DNA of 64,000 nucleotides from Pycnococcus provasolii (GCA_938743325.2 OW568887.1:186001-250000); one strand, 5' to 3'. Counted from the stretch's first letter, positions 36,180-46,820 are shown. Translations and numbers: made by a program. Notes: a model not told the origin generated them from the letters alone.

Positions 36180-36467
36180 TTCCCCCGAATGGGAATCCCC
36201 TCGAGGCCGTCGTCACTCGACGTTCCCTTCCCCCTGGTAAGTACCCATTCTCCGCATCGTAATATGTGACAATCAGGTGTTGGCGATGCCGGCATGCGCT
36301 CTTCGCTTCGCCTCTCTTCGCTTCATGGGTCCCAGGACGGTATGGATGGGTATGCGTGCGCCCATGGGTACCCCCATAGGCGGCATTGGATTCCTCAACG
36401 ACCTGTGTCTGTGTGTGTGTTCAGGTTGAAGCTTGTGAGCTGTGAGATTTATTTGTTCTCGATTTGA

Positions 36468-39400
36468 ATGATGTCCTCTCGACCTGTGTTATCTGCTCAT
36501 GGTCATGGGTGCCGCCGCTTCGTAAGTGCGCTGCAGCTCATGCGTGTTTTCTTGTGCGGGTGCGTGCTCGTGCTCACGACAAGCGTATGCCAACTGCAAA
36601 TAGGCGGCGCGCACGCTGCCGAGTCGTCGGGCGTTGACACAACCGCTTCAGCAACCACCATAACGATGCCAAACGACCACCAAACGATACCGAACCTAAG
36701 CAACAACAACGACGACAGCGGCAACAACAACGTCGTGTCAGCAGTCACGGGGACGTTGGTCATTACGCTTGCTCCGGCGAGCATTCCTTACGCCAACCTC
36801 GTACTGAACGCGCCGACGAACGAAGACGCGAGAAATGCTGGGGCGGGCGCCGCACGAGATGGCTTGGCGGCGTCCATCGCAAGGGCAATAGGTGCAACAA
36901 GTGCGAACGCCGTGCGACTCGCAGACCGCACAGGACTCGCTAGACCGACGAGTGGATGGGCCATCACCATCGCCAAGGCGGCGCTTGGAATACCGCAGAC
37001 GCAACAGGAGGGACAAACGCAGCAGCTTTGGGAGGTGCCAATCTACGTCACCGCGTGGTTCACGGACTTAAACAGTGCTGAGGCGGCAAAGGCAGCAATG
37101 GACGAAGGGGCTGTGCGCCTCGCGCTGATGGCATACCCACCATTCGCGTTCTCGCTCGCCACCGCACGGTCACACTCCTTTCGTGGAACGGCGCTGGAGG
37201 TGGCGAAATTGCAAACAGAACCGATGGCCAAATCGGCAATGTCGTCACAGCCGCTTCCTGTGCTCCTCCTGGCAAACACGACAACTACTGTGTTGTCTCA
37301 CACAAAAGCAGCCGAAACATCGAAAAGCGTGAGCACTGCAGCGACGCTAGGTGCGCTCGCCACTTGCGATCCACTAGCACCAAAATTCCCAAAGTGCATT
37401 GGTCCCTGCATCATGCCAATCGCCGCGTCGTCGTCGTCGTCGACGTCGCACGCACTGGACGACATCTTTGTCTCCAACTACTACGGCCTACCGACACTCA
37501 CGGAGCAGCGTGCAAATATGACGCTCACTGCGGAAGCGCTTCCGGGTGGGCCATCTGCGCTTGCCTGTCCTTCCATGGAGGCTGGATGCTGTGACACGCG
37601 AAGGCGATGCCCACCCGCACGAAGTTACGGTGCCGCCGCGGCGTGGTCACTCGTATCTGAAGGGCAGCACGCAGTTTGCGTATCTTTCAGCAACTCCTCG
37701 AATGCCACGCACGAAGTGCTGACCTTGATGCCCTACGAGTGTGCGCACCACTTCGGCAGCGAGCTCGGCGTGCCCAGTCGCACCGACGAAGATCTGGCGC
37801 TCGTCATCGCCGCTGAGGACGCCTCGTTTGCAATGGCAGATTATGATGCTGCGGGTACGTGGCGTGCAATGTGGCGCTCTCGTTGCATGGCGGACGTAAA
37901 CCCGACGTGCCCTGAGAGGCTAGCGCACGAAGCTTGTGAGAATGGCGACTTACCTGAGCAGGTTGCTGCGGCGTTGAGGCAGGTTGCATCGGAGGCGTTG
38001 GTGGTGATGTCCACTCCACGGCATAACAATGAAACAAGCTGGAAAATTCCTCACCACGTCAGCGAGATGTCCGCATACCCGTACGACATCGTGGCAGCGG
38101 AACAAGAACAGCGAGCTCAAATTCGCATGGCCCACAACCTCAATGCACCAGAGCAAAATGCTCTCGCAGCGGCGCTGTCGTCGTCGGTGTCGTCGTCTGC
38201 TGTATCGTCAAATATAACACAGACGAAGGACTTGAGCGTCACAGTTGAGCAGGTTGACGACGACGACGACAACAACAACAACAATAACGTTACCATGCTC
38301 TGGGCACCCATCCCGGACTTTCAAGATTTTGCCGTCATCGTTGGTGAGACGACTGCTGCCGCGATGGAGGAGATTCGTCGCGAGAATGCAACTTTCGATA
38401 TCATGAGTGGTGGCACGACTGCAGTCGCACTTGCGGAGATTGAGCGTGAAGGTGGACATCTGATGTACAACGTGACGGAGGCGGAGGCTAGGCTTGTAGC
38501 AGCCGTGGAAGATACGCGATTCTATGACGCACAGGTGGAATATCGCAGCTTGATGCCGCATCTCACATCCACGACGGATGTGCAGCGCGTTAATGCCATG
38601 GTGAATGCCGCGGCTGACGGCTATCCACTGTCTACCGCCCTCTCCGAAGGCCAGTACAGTAGTCTCGTCGACTTCGCAGCACCTGATGCCGAATTAATGG
38701 AGGTTGAGCTGCTCAACTTTCAGGAGCATGATCCAATTCTGGTGCATATGACAAGTGGTATTAGTAGCGTTGGCGCAGAAATGACAACAACAACGACGAT
38801 GACTGAGGATATTACTGGTGATCGGGCACAAACGATTCAAACAAATGCAACATTCCAATCGATAATCGTAGCAGTTGGCTCAATCGCGCTGATGTTGGTT
38901 TTGGCTGCGGCGGCGATTTTTGCCGTTTATCGTCGTCGCCGACATCGACGCCAAAGAATTGCGGGAGAATTACCGACGAGCGCTGAACGCTCACCTGCCG
39001 TGCAGAGGGCGCTCATGGCTGCGGAAAAGCTTGGTGCACACAGCAAAAATACTTGCGATCATGACGACGATTTGTCATGGAAAGCGTATGTTAAGAGCGC
39101 GCTTGCCGCACGCACCGCACCAACTCACCGTCCTGCGGCAATCAGCGAGGCAACTTCGCACTTCAACTCCGCTCGCCTTCTGCCCGTCGTTTCCAACGGT
39201 CGCTACGGACGTCTGCCAGCGTACAAGGGAACGCTGCGTGACAAAACGGCTGTGCACGTGTTGATTGTGGAGGAGGAGAAACGATTTCCAGGCCTTTTCG
39301 AAGCGCATGCAGGATGGTGGTGTCGTCTCCGTCATGCCCATCTTGCGAGGTGGTATGGCGTATGCCTTGACGTCCCCGCGGCTGCTCTCCGCTCGTCATC

Positions 39401-40079
39401 CTCTACATCTCGTCATGGTGCAGCCGCAGCGATCATCGAGGCTTGCGAGAACGGAAGCCTTCGATCGCGCATTCGCGACTCACCTGCACTTGGATTCCGA
39501 GCCCGTGTTCGTGCGCTGACAGGCGTTGCAAAGGCGTTAAGCGAGATTCACAGTTGCGCGCGCGCTATGGGACGAGTCGGACCTCCATGCTTACACTCTT
39601 CTTTGGCCAAGCTTGCGCATGGCGTGCACGGACGGGTTAGGAGCGATTGCATCGTATTCGGCGCTGGTGATGTGGTGAAATTGGTGCCGCCGGTGGATCC
39701 CCCGGGTGGAGCTGTTGAGCTGCCTGACGCCGCAGCCTACCGTCGCCAAGCTGGAGGAGGCAGCAACAACAGCGGCAGTGCGATGGAAGCGGCGGAGGCG
39801 GACGACCTCTTCGCGTTGGGTGTGGTGATGGTGGAGGCCATTACAGGCCTGCCCGCGGTGGAGCGTGCAGGTGGTCGGCGTCGGCGCCTCGCCGACCACT
39901 GGTTGGCGCAGGGGGGGAGGTTTGGGGAGCGACCACCTCTTGTGGACCCGCGTGTGCAACGCGAGACGCCAGCTGTGGAGGAAATGGCGCTCATCCGCCT
40001 GGGCGACGTTGCGCTGCGATGCCTCCAAGGCGGGGTGGTGGCTTTTGAAGTTGCTGGAGAACTTACAAAACTTCTGTAA
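36468..40079 (+). CDS. Single-pass receptor-like protein with an intracellular pseudokinase domain
   Basis: The 1203-aa protein has an N-terminal signal (hydrophobic near 23-42, MRVFLCGCVLVLTTSVCQLQ) and a roughly 750-residue extracellular part with Asn-glycosylation sites and a Cys-rich block near 305-490 (CDPLAPKFPKCIGPC, CCDTRRRC). One membrane helix lies near 799-821 followed by a basic stop-transfer RRRRHRR. The C-terminal 300 residues have a protein-kinase pattern: a Gly-poor loop, VHVLIVEEEKRF, HAHLARWYGVC, an alphaD-like ACENGSLRSRI, and DDLFALGVVMVEAITG. Key residues are missing: no Lys in VAIK position, HRD reads LHSSL, and DFG reads GAGD. It is therefore probably a signalling pseudokinase. 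The ATG is at 36468. No known ligand domain seen. Confidence 0.75.
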   Translation: MMSSRPVLSAHGHGCRRFVSALQLMRVFLCGCVLVLTTSVCQLQIGGAHAAESSGVDTTASATTITMPNDHQTIPNLSNNNDDSGNNNVVSAVTGTLVITLAPASIPYANLVLNAPTNEDARNAGAGAARDGLAASIARAIGATSANAVRLADRTGLARPTSGWAITIAKAALGIPQTQQEGQTQQLWEVPIYVTAWFTDLNSAEAAKAAMDEGAVRLALMAYPPFAFSLATARSHSFRGTALEVAKLQTEPMAKSAMSSQPLPVLLLANTTTTVLSHTKAAETSKSVSTAATLGALATCDPLAPKFPKCIGPCIMPIAASSSSSTSHALDDIFVSNYYGLPTLTEQRANMTLTAEALPGGPSALACPSMEAGCCDTRRRCPPARSYGAAAAWSLVSEGQHAVCVSFSNSSNATHEVLTLMPYECAHHFGSELGVPSRTDEDLALVIAAEDASFAMADYDAAGTWRAMWRSRCMADVNPTCPERLAHEACENGDLPEQVAAALRQVASEALVVMSTPRHNNETSWKIPHHVSEMSAYPYDIVAAEQEQRAQIRMAHNLNAPEQNALAAALSSSVSSSAVSSNITQTKDLSVTVEQVDDDDDNNNNNNVTMLWAPIPDFQDFAVIVGETTAAAMEEIRRENATFDIMSGGTTAVALAEIEREGGHLMYNVTEAEARLVAAVEDTRFYDAQVEYRSLMPHLTSTTDVQRVNAMVNAAADGYPLSTALSEGQYSSLVDFAAPDAELMEVELLNFQEHDPILVHMTSGISSVGAEMTTTTTMTEDITGDRAQTIQTNATFQSIIVAVGSIALMLVLAAAAIFAVYRRRRHRRQRIAGELPTSAERSPAVQRALMAAEKLGAHSKNTCDHDDDLSWKAYVKSALAARTAPTHRPAAISEATSHFNSARLLPVVSNGRYGRLPAYKGTLRDKTAVHVLIVEEEKRFPGLFEAHAGWWCRLRHAHLARWYGVCLDVPAAALRSSSSTSRHGAAAAIIEACENGSLRSRIRDSPALGFRARVRALTGVAKALSEIHSCARAMGRVGPPCLHSSLAKLAHGVHGRVRSDCIVFGAGDVVKLVPPVDPPGGAVELPDAAAYRRQAGGGSNNSGSAMEAAEADDLFALGVVMVEAITGLPAVERAGGRRRRLADHWLAQGGRFGERPPLVDPRVQRETPAVEEMALIRLGDVALRCLQGGVVAFEVAGELTKLL

Positions 40080-40158
40080 AGAACACCTAAATCACATTCT
40101 CTTTTATTCACACGGAAAAACAAATAAAATATTCGAAATTAAAATTAAAAGTCGTCGA

Positions 40159-42255
40159 TTAATGCGTTAGCTTCAATCCTCCCGGTGTCTTCGACATCGT
40201 GAGCGCAGTCTCGCGAGGTGGTGGGCCGCCAAGTGCACCCTCCACTGCGTCAGGTCGTACCGGTTCGAACGCCGCAACCTCCAGCGGGCCGACATCTAGC
40301 TGGAAGTCACCTGGCACTGCCGACTCCAGTCCATGATATGCGTAAGCGCGTGAGTTGGAGACGCTCATGCGCCTATTTCGGCGAATCACCAGTGCCACTA
40401 ATGTGCCGCAGCCTGCACACATGATTAAGGCGCCAACAATCAAGGGCAACATATGCTTATTTGTCTCCGGCGGTGACGGATCAATCTTTCGGCCATCGTC
40501 GTCAGACTTATCGATTGAAGTACCACCACTTTTAGCGTCAGCAGATCCGCTCCCGGGTACGGTCGTGGTACTGTCCGTAGACGATGGAGTGGCTGCCGTG
40601 GTGGTGACACTTGTTGTTGACGTCGTTGTGGGAGCTGCTGTGGTGGTTGTAGACGTCGTCATGGTTAGGGTCGTTGTCGTGGTCGTCGGGGGAGGAGGGG
40701 GAGGTGGAGGCGGTGGTGGCACAGGTGGTTGCGAAGGTGGCATAGCCTCGCTCGTTGATGTTGTCGTGGTGGGCGGTGGGGATGGTGGCGGTGAAGCAAT
40801 GGTTGTGGTCGTCGTGTCAACGTCCGGCTCTTCCGCGTTGCTGACTTTGAGGTACTTCCACGGCTTGTCCATATCAATGTCGTCCCACCGTGCCACCTCA
40901 ACGAAAGGGTCGGCACCTTCCGGGCCATCGTCGTCCATGAGCAGCGCCATTGACGTGGGAAAACGATCCGCGCGATCCGGCGTTCCTTCGAACGTCCTGA
41001 ACACCACGCAGCGCACACGATCGGATCTTTTCAAGTGAAAGGCGAGTGACGCGCCACCATCTTCCGTCTCATACACGTACGCGCGGGCCTCGTGTTGTCC
41101 ATAGTGGCCTGAGCCGTGGCCGCTGCCGGAAGCGCTGCCACTGCCGGAGCCGCTGCCAAACTTCGCATTATAGACGGTGCCATGGCCTTTTACCTTCCAC
41201 GGTATGTGCGCACTCGGGTCATCGCTGTACGCGATGCTTGTGACTGCAAGCGGCCTGCTACTGCAGTCGTCGCTCGAGTACAGGCCAACGTGGTCAACGT
41301 CCCAGAGTCGCATGCCCACATGGTCGCCCTCGTGCTCTATTGCGTCGGCACCGTGCCTGGAAACAACCTTCCACCAGCTCGCCGTTCCGTCGTCGTCGTC
41401 GTCGTGGTCGTCGTCGTGGTCGTGGTCGTCTGCATTGCCGTCGTCTCGACCATCGTCGCCGTCGTCCACATCAGGCTTCGGCGGCGGGCTAGGTGGTGGT
41501 GCCGCCGCGTGCAGAACGCACGACGGACACTTCAGCAATATTTTGAACTCGTTCGTCTTGTACTTCTCGACTGTGTCCTTCACCGCAAACTCGCCGCGGC
41601 ATATTTCGAATCCACCAAAATTGTCGTCGCGCAGCGGGAAAGGGTCGTGCTCCTTCAGCATACAGCGCAGGCACCACCCGTCGCTGTCTTGCGTGAACTT
41701 ACCGACGACTTTGTTTGTGAATGTGTACTCGTGCCTCACCTTGTCCACTTCGTTCAGCTTGACGTCTTGCATTCCGTGTTTTGGAAAGCACTGCATGTAC
41801 ACTTCCGGCGCACCTTGCAGCGGTAGTTCGTGCGTTTGAAAGATTGTGATGGTTGCCAAGAGGAGGGAGGCGGTCGTGTTGTCATTATTATTGGAACCAC
41901 CCTCACCACCCTCACCAGATAAGTCGTCCTGGAACGGGTCGAGTGGTGAATCCAGAGGGGGACCACCAGGGCGACCAGGCGCGCCATACACATCGTCGGA
42001 GGCGTCTTGCATATCACGTGGTTTCGTGTCGTCCACCGGAGTTTGGCCAAGTACCACCTTAAGGCCAAACTTACCAAAGATAGCAAACACAAACACAAAC
42101 ACAAACAAAACGAAATTTAAAGAAAGGGAACCAAAAAGAGAGCGTCCACCAAAAAGAGAGCGAGAGCGAGAGCGAGAGCACCTTAAAGGCCGACGAGAAG
42201 GAGCACACGAAACAACACGAGAAGGATGAGGGGGCGCCATCACCACCACCACCAT
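40159..42255 (-). CDS. Cell-surface protein with a DUF7705-like Cys region and a discoidin-like domain
   Basis: The 698-aa product has an N-terminal hydrophobic signal (near 45-65). Residues about 125-245 (TIFQTHELPLQGAPEVYMQC, CLRCMLKEHDPFPL, GGFEICRGEF) match plant DUF7705-type surface proteins, from memory. An Asp/His-rich acidic stretch follows. A domain like F5/8-C (discoidin) comes next: VGLYSSDDCSSRPLAVTSI, then ASLAFHLKRSDRVRCVVFRT. A Pro/Thr-rich linker (PPPPP and TTTTT runs) leads to one membrane helix near 603-625 and a short cytoplasmic tail. Probably a plasma-membrane or extracellular-matrix protein. A second ATG (MAPPHPSR) lies 5 codons downstream. Confidence 0.68.
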   Translation of the reverse strand: MVVVVMAPPHPSRVVSCAPSRRPLRCSRSRSRSLFGGRSLFGSLSLNFVLFVFVFVFAIFGKFGLKVVLGQTPVDDTKPRDMQDASDDVYGAPGRPGGPPLDSPLDPFQDDLSGEGGEGGSNNNDNTTASLLLATITIFQTHELPLQGAPEVYMQCFPKHGMQDVKLNEVDKVRHEYTFTNKVVGKFTQDSDGWCLRCMLKEHDPFPLRDDNFGGFEICRGEFAVKDTVEKYKTNEFKILLKCPSCVLHAAAPPPSPPPKPDVDDGDDGRDDGNADDHDHDDDHDDDDDGTASWWKVVSRHGADAIEHEGDHVGMRLWDVDHVGLYSSDDCSSRPLAVTSIAYSDDPSAHIPWKVKGHGTVYNAKFGSGSGSGSASGSGHGSGHYGQHEARAYVYETEDGGASLAFHLKRSDRVRCVVFRTFEGTPDRADRFPTSMALLMDDDGPEGADPFVEVARWDDIDMDKPWKYLKVSNAEEPDVDTTTTTIASPPPSPPPTTTTSTSEAMPPSQPPVPPPPPPPPPPPTTTTTTLTMTTSTTTTAAPTTTSTTSVTTTAATPSSTDSTTTVPGSGSADAKSGGTSIDKSDDDGRKIDPSPPETNKHMLPLIVGALIMCAGCGTLVALVIRRNRRMSVSNSRAYAYHGLESAVPGDFQLDVGPLEVAAFEPVRPDAVEGALGGPPPRETALTMSKTPGGLKLTH

Positions 42256-42420
42256 CAATCAATCACCGAGGCACCGAGGATTCGGATTCGGATGATGATG
42301 GCGAAATCTTTCGGCGAAATCAGGGCCCCGGCCCCGGGGGGAAGAGGGATTGATATTTGAGGGGAGCGCGCGCCCGGCATTTATTTTATTTGCCCCTGGG
42401 TGGGGGGGGGGCTCAAAGAA

Positions 42421-43680
42421 AAAAATGAACAAAAAGGAATCTGCTGTGCTGGACTCCTTCTTGTTGTTGTTGGTCGACCCAGGTGGGGGGCCCGCGACGG
42501 TTTGGTGTTACACAAGAACAGTTGTAGTTGGGGATACGGCGTGGAATGAACCGGACGCAACGGGGGTTGGTGGGCCCCTGGCTAGCGGTAATTTAAGGCA
42601 CCACTACGATAGCGCTCAAGAAGATGAGGGCCCACCGGAAGCGTCAGCGTCGCTTGCACTAACCACTGCCACCACCCCGAGCGTTGAAGACGCGGTGGAT
42701 GTCGTCTTGAGGGCGACGGGCACGAGCCCCACTGCGGTTAAATTGGACGAGACGAAGAAGAGGCAAATTGCGGAGCAAATTGCAGCGGTGGTGAACAAAA
42801 TCAACACAACGAGAAACAGATCCTATGCAAGGCATTGGCACGCTTTTTCACAATGGATGACTAGTACGGCTAGTGCGGAGGAGAGCATTTTCGTGCCATG
42901 CGCACCGCCGGGTACAGTTTGGGTAAAAGTACCGGATGCGTCGTCGTGGTTTGCCAATCACGCAGACCCATTCAAATAGAGCCTAGAGACGCCGTAAAAC
43001 GCGTGCGTAATTGGTACTACCGCAAGTACCCTAACCTGAAAATTCATACAGTGTTGGGCCCTCTCGCACCTTCGTTGCACAAGTTGCGACATACGCACGG
43101 AGCGAGCGGTCAAGCTGTGCGCATGGGTATTGAGACATCAAAGCAGTACCTCCAAGCTAAGTTGCAAGGCAAAAATCAAAAAAATGGTGGCGAGGTCATC
43201 AACCTATCACCAGCCGATTTCGCGCTGGCGTTGCGCCGTTTTCGACTCTTCGAGTTCCGAGCCGCGCCAAGAACATCCTTGACCTCAAGGGCAAGCGAGT
43301 TTCGCGGAGTTGCTGAGGTTCCAAGGAGGAGCGTGTGGTGCGAGCTCGTTTTCGACTTTTCGAGTTCCGAGCCGCGCCAAGAACATCCTTGACCTCAAGG
43401 GCAAGCGAATTTCGCGGAGTTGCTGAGGTTCCAAGGAAGTGTGTGTGTTTGGGAACCGGTCCAGCGGATCGAGCATCTGGGCTTGGAACTGGACACCGTG
43501 GCTGGCACCTTTCGAGTGAGCGAACGCAAGCTCGAGAAGCAAAGAAGAAGTCTAAGCCCGCTCCAAAATATTTGGTGGGTCAAGTGATAGAACACCTTTT
43601 GGACCGTCCTGCTCTTGATCTAGCTCTCTTCTCTTCGAGAAACACCTTGAGCTGAATGCGGCCGATGTTAATCGGCCTAC
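42421..43680 (+). mobile_element. Fossil tyrosine-recombinase retroelement (DIRS-like), broken
   Basis: Two fragments of such an element lie in the same orientation. One (roughly 42760-43180) has the core-binding pattern RSYARHWHAFSQWM and an LRHTH box typical of tyrosine recombinases. The other (roughly 43400-43580) reads like the end of a reverse transcriptase of the DIRS group, with RIEHLGLELD and FRVSERKLEK. The element is in pieces with several breaks, and appears old. No intact ends were found here, though paired direct repeats lie 2 kb downstream. The family call rests on motifs and is moderate. Confidence 0.55.
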
Positions 43681-43794
43681 GACAGTGCGCTTTTTCCCTG
43701 ACACGCGATTTGCATACACTTACCTGATGAATTTCAGCTAATAATATCAGGAAAAATAATCATAGTTAATTAAAAATTCTTTTTGTGTGGAACT

Positions 43795-44943
43795 TTACTT
43801 GCCACGTCCCCCGGCCAGCCACGCGCCCACCGCAGCTGCCGCGACCGTGCGCGCGAGCGAGATGGCGCGCTTCTTCCACCCAGGCTGCGACGACGACGAC
43901 GACGACGACCCCGTCCCTTCGATGTCACGCTTGCCACCCTCGAGTGTATTTTGCAGCAGCATGGCGATGGTCATAGGACCGACACCACCAGGTACGGGAG
44001 TCACCGCGGCAGCCACCTGCTTGGCACCCGCAAAGTCGACGTCGCCGACGAGGCGATATCCCGTCTTTTTCGTCTTGTCCTCAACACCGTTCGTGCCAAC
44101 GTCAATCACCACGCACCCAGGCTTGAGCCACTCCTTCTTGATGAGTTCCGTCTTTCCCGCAGCGGCGATGACGATGTCCGCGCGGCGGACGATACTCGCC
44201 ATGTCCTGCGTCGCGCTGTGCACGATGGTGACCGAGGCGTCCCGCTTCAAGAGGAGCATCGCCGCGGGCAGTCCGACGATGTTGCTCCTTCCAACAACGA
44301 CGGCGTTCGCACCCTTGATTTTGATATTGTTCCTTTCGAGCAGCTGCATGCACCCAAACGGCGTGCACGGGATGAAGAGCGGCTCGCGTCCCTTCATGCA
44401 CAGCCTTCCAATGTTCAGCGGGTGGAAGCCGTCGACGTCTTTCTCGATGGAGATTTCCGCGAGCACGGCGCTTTCGTCGATGTGCTTGGGCAGAGGAAGC
44501 TGCACGAGGATACCGTGCACGCTCTTGTCGCTGTTGAAGTCGCGCACAACCTTCAAGAGTTCCTCTTGGCTGACTGTGTCCGGCAAGCACTTCTCGAAGG
44601 ATACGATTCCCACGTCCGCGCACGCCTTTTTCTTCATACGCACGTACGTCTGCGAGTCTTTGCGCGCTCCCACAATAACGACAGCAAGTCCCGGCACACG
44701 TCCATATCGATCTTTCAGCCTAGAAACTTCGGACGCGATTTCACCTTGGATGGTTTTCGCGACAGCCTTTCCATCGATGACACGATCTTTGATGAAAGGC
44801 GTCAGAGAAGCGTCGGACGAGACCAGAGAGGACGACGAACCGCCACTCCCACCACTACTCATAGGTGCAGGCGAAGGCGCGCCAGAAGCCTCACCATCAA
44901 AGGACGCCCACGAGTGCGTGCGGGACGGGGACGACGAAGACAT
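43795..44943 (-). CDS. FOLD: Bifunctional methylenetetrahydrofolate dehydrogenase/cyclohydrolase FolD
   Basis: Interconverts methylene-, methenyl- and formyl-tetrahydrofolate with NADP. From ATG 44943 (382 aa): GLAVVIVGARKDSQTYVRMK holds the catalytic Tyr and Lys pattern, GILVQLPLPKHI, KDVDGFHPLNIGRL, FIPCTPFGCMQLL, ANAVVVGRSNIVGLPAAMLL, the NADP motif and TPVPGGVGPMTIAML. The protein ends in a Ser-rich segment and a hydrophobic tail (LARTVAAAAVGAWL). The frame is open to about 45312, with in-frame ATG at 45273. A transit peptide could start there, but the GC-rich sequence (GGGCCCGGGCCCC) around 45030 looks intergenic. I favour the shorter start, with uncertainty. Confidence 0.92.
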   Translation of the reverse strand: MSSSSPSRTHSWASFDGEASGAPSPAPMSSGGSGGSSSSLVSSDASLTPFIKDRVIDGKAVAKTIQGEIASEVSRLKDRYGRVPGLAVVIVGARKDSQTYVRMKKKACADVGIVSFEKCLPDTVSQEELLKVVRDFNSDKSVHGILVQLPLPKHIDESAVLAEISIEKDVDGFHPLNIGRLCMKGREPLFIPCTPFGCMQLLERNNIKIKGANAVVVGRSNIVGLPAAMLLLKRDASVTIVHSATQDMASIVRRADIVIAAAGKTELIKKEWLKPGCVVIDVGTNGVEDKTKKTGYRLVGDVDFAGAKQVAAAVTPVPGGVGPMTIAMLLQNTLEGGKRDIEGTGSSSSSSSQPGWKKRAISLARTVAAAAVGAWLAGGRGK

Positions 44944-45382
44944 ACTTCTGCGATCAAAATTTCTACTTGCGATCGAACAATGTGATCGGCGCAGGAAAAC
45001 CAAAGGCTGAGATTGAGCCAGTATCCCGGGGGCCCGGGCCCCTTCCCCTTCCCCTTCTTCGAGGCCGCGAGGGGCCTGTGCCAATCTTTCGTCCCTTACC
45101 TTGGCGCGTAGATAATGCGACTCCGCCGACGCGTATCCCACCACCTGCATTCCGTTACGCAAGGCTGCCGTTAAGCCGCTACCGCAAACGCCAGGTCCCT
45201 CCACTACCAAGCGGCTCGAGACAGGATGGTCAGCGCGGCGCAGATGTCGAATCGCGTGCATCTGGAGAGCCATAAAAGCGCGGATAGATGACAGGGGGTT
45301 TGTCACCACCACCGTTCTTCTTCTTACCTTATCAAGGCTCAGTAGTCCGACAGTAGCAAAGTTGCGCCGTACAGCTTTATCC

Positions 45383-46251
45383 TGTGAGGTGAACCCCTAA
45401 ACGGGATACGCCGAACTGCCAAAACCCCCAACAGGGAGGTGGTCACGTGATTCATCAGCCCCCCTTATAACGGGCAGTGCCCACTATGAGGAGGTTATCA
45501 CGTGATCCCCCTCTCTCGAGGGACCTCCCTTAGTATCCTCCGTGTAACTCAACCACTCTTAACTTTTACTTAAGGTGTGTCTACCGTAGGCTTGGCGGTC
45601 TTACGTGTAGTGAAAGAGGACGGCTTGAGCTCGCCGCCACACTAGCTAGTGTTGGAAGTCCGCACACATAATACTTAAGTTTTAAAAGAGTAACTAAACA
45701 AATCGCTTAAGAATTACCTTACGAATCAACCTTCTTCGAATCAACAATGGAGTTAGAAGAGGAAGAGCTTTACGACGGCAACCTCAGCATCGGAGTTCAA
45801 CGCGCGCTTCCCTACTGACACGAGTTTCTTTTCCTCTCAGCTTGAGGTTTTTCTTCTCAGATACGCTTACTTCTCACGGATTTTTGACTGCTCTGCGGGG
45901 TGGTGTGTGAGGTGAACCCCTAAACGGGATACGCCGAACTGCCAAAACCCCCAACAGGGACCACAAGCACGTAAAAGCTTGCCCGAGTGAAGGGCACCGG
46001 TGTAACCGGGCCTCCCCCTCTTACCTCAGCCCACTCTTGGCACCGGGCCCTTCCCCCGGGGCCACCTTATTCCTAAGTCCTAACTGTCTCTTCTCCTCCC
46101 CTGCTGACGCGTTGCCGCCACCTCCTTCCATCGGCCGCGCAGCGCCTCTTTCTCTTAACCCCCAAACACATCAAACACATCAGTGCACCCTCCGGGCATG
46201 ACAGGCGGTCTTACGTGTAGTGAAAGAGGACGGCTTGAGCTCGCCGCCACA
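45383..46251. repeat. Paired direct repeats in order A-B-A'-B', possible retroelement remnants
   Basis: Repeat A (55 bp, ggtgaacccctaaacgggat...) occurs at 45383-45437 and again at 45906-45960. Repeat B (48 bp, ggcggtcttacgtgtagtga...) occurs at 45594-45641 and 46204-46251. Both pairs are direct and identical over these lengths in my comparison, with unequal spacers. Interleaved direct repeats recall split direct repeats of tyrosine-recombinase retroelements such as PAT/DIRS, and a fossil of that group lies 2 kb upstream. This link is an inference. The flanks also hold two CACGTGAT boxes (45440 and 45500). Confidence 0.75.
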
Positions 46252-46672
46252 TATCCCAAAGATTGTACTTGCTCCTTAGCCCGTCGTAGTGGCGTAATTG
46301 CGTTGATTCGCTCCGGCCGGTCTTGCCCTCGGGCTCCTCCTGTATGGCCGCAAGGATTAAGCTTGACACGTCGCGCTGAGTGCGGATTATCGCGTGAAAT
46401 GCACCGTCAAAAGACTCCATCGTGTCATCAGAGGAATTAAGGCGGTTCCGCACATAATCGATGAAAACCTGCGCGTCCGTGCACGTGAGCTTGGAGTTCA
46501 CGGCAACACGAGCTACGACTGTCTCGTGCGTATGCATGGAATCTGTGGCTAGGATCCTGCCGTTTGATCCCCCCCTCCAAGCGAGCTCGGGAAAACTCGT
46601 ACTTTTTTGGTGACACGGGTCCCCTCCAACGTCGGATCCCCGTTCCAAAACCTGCGGGCACCGGGGGGCCAT
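46211..46672 (-). other. Unassigned open frame overlapping repeat B'
   Basis: A 154-codon frame with its ATG at 46672, ending in repeat B'. It contains KLTCTDAQVFIDYVRNRLNS and a charged, helical remainder. It might be a gag-like remnant or chance. No family recognised. The rest of 44944-46820 shows no other gene. Confidence 0.3.
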
Positions 46673-46820
46673 CTGCCCAGGCCAATCGTCATCCAAAAGG
46701 GGAAATCGATTCGGTGCACAATTTACCTTATTAGTAGACGAAACGCCCCAACAACGCGCGATCGTGTCGTTTGGTTTTCCCCATCAAATCGAAATTAGTT
46801 TATTCTTTGTTTTTTTCGTG

